Source: Alphaproteobacteria bacterium (GTDB lineage Bacteria; Pseudomonadota; Alphaproteobacteria; Paracaedibacterales; CAIULA01). From it: a stretch of DNA of 7,484 nucleotides. Under the pieces are notes generated by a model. The model had not been told where the DNA came from and did not search any database. It worked only from the letters and a program-made list of their open reading frames with translations. Both the position numbers and the translations under genes were made by a program. The stretch spans positions 1 through 7,484 of the forward strand of contig JAIEMR010000039.1 in the NCBI GenBank assembly GCA_019751935.1, written 5' to 3'. How positions within the stretch are numbered: position 1 is the first letter of the stretch; the number at the start of each line of letters is the position of its first letter. Shown piece after piece: positions 6,124 through 7,484 of this stretch.

Positions 6124-6152
6124 ATAGTAGATGTTGACATATTCCTTGTCTA
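6124..6152 (-). promoter_or_regulatory. Candidate sigma70-type promoter of the 84-codon gene
   Basis: On the minus strand TAGACA (6152-6147; one mismatch to TTGACA) is separated by exactly 17 bases from TACTAT (6129-6124; 4 of 6 to TATAAT). Transcription would start about 7 bases downstream, inside the heptamer array, and the array would be transcribed as the 5' leader. The -10 box is only moderate, so this remains a prediction. Confidence 0.4.
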
Positions 6153-6207
6153 TTAGAAATAGATAAAGGATTTCTCTTTTTGCAATTTTATAAACTAGCA
6201 AAGCTAA

Positions 6208-6225
6208 GAGTCCGTTTAAAAAGTC
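6208..6225. mobile_element. Probable terminal sequence of an IS5-like insertion sequence
   Basis: GAGTCCGTTTAAAAAGTC looks like an IS5-family (IS427/IS1031-like) terminal inverted repeat. It lies directly downstream of a transposase-like C-terminus on the minus strand, where the right end of such an element is expected. The opposite end is not in the window, so the repeat cannot be confirmed by its partner. Confidence 0.5.
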
Positions 6226-6226
6226 A

Positions 6227-6296
6227 TTAATATAATCTGTCAAAGATTAGTTGCAGGGCAGCGATTCTAATAAAATTCTCAGCTGAACACGTTGAG
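6227..6296 (-). pseudogene. C-terminal end of an IS5-like transposase, split by the group II intron
   Basis: Immediately after the predicted intron 3' splice site the minus strand reads STCSAENFIRIAALQLIFDRLY and a stop (6229-6227). IS5-family transposases commonly end with a segment of the type AENF-x-x-I-x-x-A plus a hydrophobic finish, and a terminal repeat follows directly. This is therefore the last 22 or so codons of a transposase gene whose main body should lie beyond the intron, to the right of the window. The IS5 assignment rests on a short tail plus the terminus and is moderate. Confidence 0.5.
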
Positions 6297-6302
6297 ATGC
6301 CT

Positions 6303-6335
6303 GGTAAGCAGAGGCTGTTACCAGCCTCCACTCCC
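6303..6335 (-). ncRNA. Group II intron domain VI with branch-point adenosine
   Basis: On the minus strand GAGGCTG-GTAA-CAGCCTC forms a perfect 7-bp stem capped by a GUAA tetraloop. It is extended by weaker pairs to GG/CC at the base. One adenosine (minus-strand base at 6305, in TTACC) has no partner and is the expected lariat branch point. Confidence 0.8.
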
Positions 6336-6339
6336 ATAA

Positions 6340-6373
6340 GAACCGTGCATGAGACTTTAGCCTCGCACGGCTC
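6340..6373 (-). ncRNA. Group II intron domain V (catalytic hairpin)
   Basis: This 34-base element starts GAGCCGTGCGAGG, has a central TAAAGT loop and ends with TGCACGGTTC. It matches the domain V consensus: the AGC catalytic triad near the 5' side, the lower stem GAGCCGTGC/GCACGGTTC, an internal bulge and a GNRA-like cap region. Its first two bases are also the last two of the maturase TGA stop codon. Confidence 0.95.
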
Positions 6374-7484
6374 AAGCCTTCATAAGACCCAATTCTATTG
6401 AATCCGGTTTCTCCACACAATTTCTTACCTTGATTCTTGCTCTTTGCTCGAAGTAATCAATAAACCTTGGATCGTAAGGCGTAGCTTCCGCCCTTATTTT
6501 CACATGTCTTTTGATTGCTACATGAGCAGCTGTAATCAAATCTAGGTTTGTTAATTTCTTGTCTTTTGTTAGGACTTTTGCATGAAATATCCAATGCCGA
6601 AAACCTTGAGTACGAAAGTATTTGTCTTTCACCCATACCGTATTCTTGTTGGGATGTCTGCGTAGAGCCCATTTCCACAGTGACTTAAAGATATTACAAT
6701 CTATAGATGAGAAAGTTTCCTTTGATACAACGTGACAGAAGTAATTCATCCAACCCCGTGTCTTGAGGTTTATTATCTGGATGAGATTTTCCGTTTTAGC
6801 TGTTTTGTTCTTTTTGATGATGTCTCTAATATTTCCAAGAAAATGCTTCTTGCTTTCCACGGAAGGCTTAATTATAAGCTTAGTTCCGTATTTACGAATA
6901 TTAAAGCCCAAAAAATTGAACCCATCTTTAATATGAGAAATCCTGGTTTTCTCCTCAGAGAGTTCCAGTCCTCGCTCATATAGAAAGGCCCTTACCACAG
7001 GTTTAATCTTTTCCTCCAATAGTTCTTTCGTTGCTCCTGTTATGATAAAATCGTCAGCATAAATGCTGATATGAACGTTATCTTTAGGAGATGTTGAAAC
7101 AGCCTTAACTGCTGCTTAGAGTGGCATTCAAAAGTATTGGAGAGATAACTGACCCTTGTGAGGTGCCCATTTCTGTAAGATAAAAGATGTTCTTCTCCAT
7201 ATAGCCCGCCTTTAGCCATTTTCTCAAAATATCCTTATCCATAGTGACATTATTTTGTAACCATTGGTGGGATATTGTGTCAAAGCACGCCCGTATATCT
7301 CCCTCTAAAACCCATTGAGCGGCTCTCTTTTTGCATAGAGCCTTGAAACACTGCTCAATAGCGTCGGCTGCTGAACGCTTTGGTCTGAAACCATAAGAGT
7401 TTTTATCTGCTTTCATCTCTATGACGGGCTCGAGAGAAAGCAAGTGTAATGCTTGATACCCTCTGCAAATCATAGGAGGAATAG
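6372..7484 (-). pseudogene. ltrA: Group II intron reverse transcriptase/maturase, frameshifted, 5' end missing
   Basis: Two adjoining minus-strand frames make one protein. The first (7484-7105) reads IPPMICRGYQALHLL, NSYGFRPKRSAADAIEQCF, WVLEGDIRACFDTISH (a catalytic Asp) and MGTSQGSVISPILLNATL, then runs into a stop. The second (7115-6372, 247 codons) gives AAVKAVSTSPKDNVHISIYA, the active-site YADD (7061-7050), GLELSEEKTRISHIKDGFNF, and the maturase X domain (TRGWMNYFCHVVS onward). It ends with ATPYDPRFIDYFEQRAR, which resembles the start of an HNH-type region, but no full HNH follows. The break lies where the family has NATLDGLExAV: about 10 bases appear to be missing after NATL. The usual GTPQGG motif is here GTSQGS, a further possible sign of decay. 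The stop codon overlaps domain V. Confidence 0.9.

Larger units (their letters stand above)
6297..7484 (-). mobile_element. Group II intron, 3' part (5' end beyond the window)
   Basis: The minus strand holds, in order, a reverse transcriptase/maturase gene, domain V, domain VI and a 3' splice site. The 3' boundary at 6297 is deduced from the bulged adenosine of domain VI (6305) lying 8 bases from a terminal AT, which satisfies the AY rule. The 3' exon is the tail of an IS5-like transposase gene. The ribozyme core (domains I-III) is outside the window. Since the maturase gene is frameshifted, the intron probably cannot move by itself unless helped in trans. Confidence 0.9.

Noticed and set aside
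6134..6162. Plus-strand TTGACA at 6134 as a promoter reading rightward
   Set aside because: No acceptable -10 box lies at 16-18 bases, and no plus-strand gene follows.
6732..6983. Plus-strand frame of 83 codons, and minus-strand 6457-6678
   Set aside because: Both overlap the maturase frame that contains the X domain, and neither shows family features.

Overview
This AT-rich window is a mosaic of mobile DNA around three small genes for exported proteins. All three carry N-terminal signal sequences and Shine-Dalgarno sites. The transposon load, the low GC and the small exported proteins resemble host-associated Gram-negative bacteria such as Holosporales, Rickettsiales or Legionella-like symbionts. 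That placement is inference from style, because no ribosomal or housekeeping gene is present.

Left third (1-3436): part of a Tn3-family transposon. A transposase gene (tnpA) runs leftward from 2683 and leaves the window still open after 894 codons. A serine resolvase gene (tnpR) runs rightward from 2822. The 138-bp gap between them has two palindromes and is the expected place for the resolution site. Both genes look intact as far as they can be seen.

Middle (3437-4346): a graveyard. It holds a C-terminal Tn3 transposase remnant, a frameshifted second copy of the tnpR tail (103/117 bases identical before the frameshift, mostly silent differences), and a doubtful piece resembling the core of a RelE/HigB-type toxin.

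Centre-right (4347-6038): three leftward genes for small exported proteins of 177, 190 and 84 codons. The 177-codon product ends in a Cys cluster. The 190-codon product has glycine-rich hydrophobic segments and sits between two 35-bp direct repeats. The 84-codon product has Cys clusters and a Lys-Ser tail encoded by a hexamer repeat. I recognise no family for any of them. Upstream of the 84-codon gene, between its likely promoter and its ribosome-binding site, lie nearly nine copies of a 7-bp repeat, a plausible length-variable switch.

Right end (about 6208-7484): nested elements. The 3' end of an IS5-like transposase gene and its terminal sequence are interrupted by a group II intron on the minus strand. 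The intron shows domain V, domain VI with a bulged branch-point A, a deducible 3' splice site, and a reverse transcriptase/maturase gene broken by a small deletion just before the YADD region. The intron 5' end lies beyond the window.
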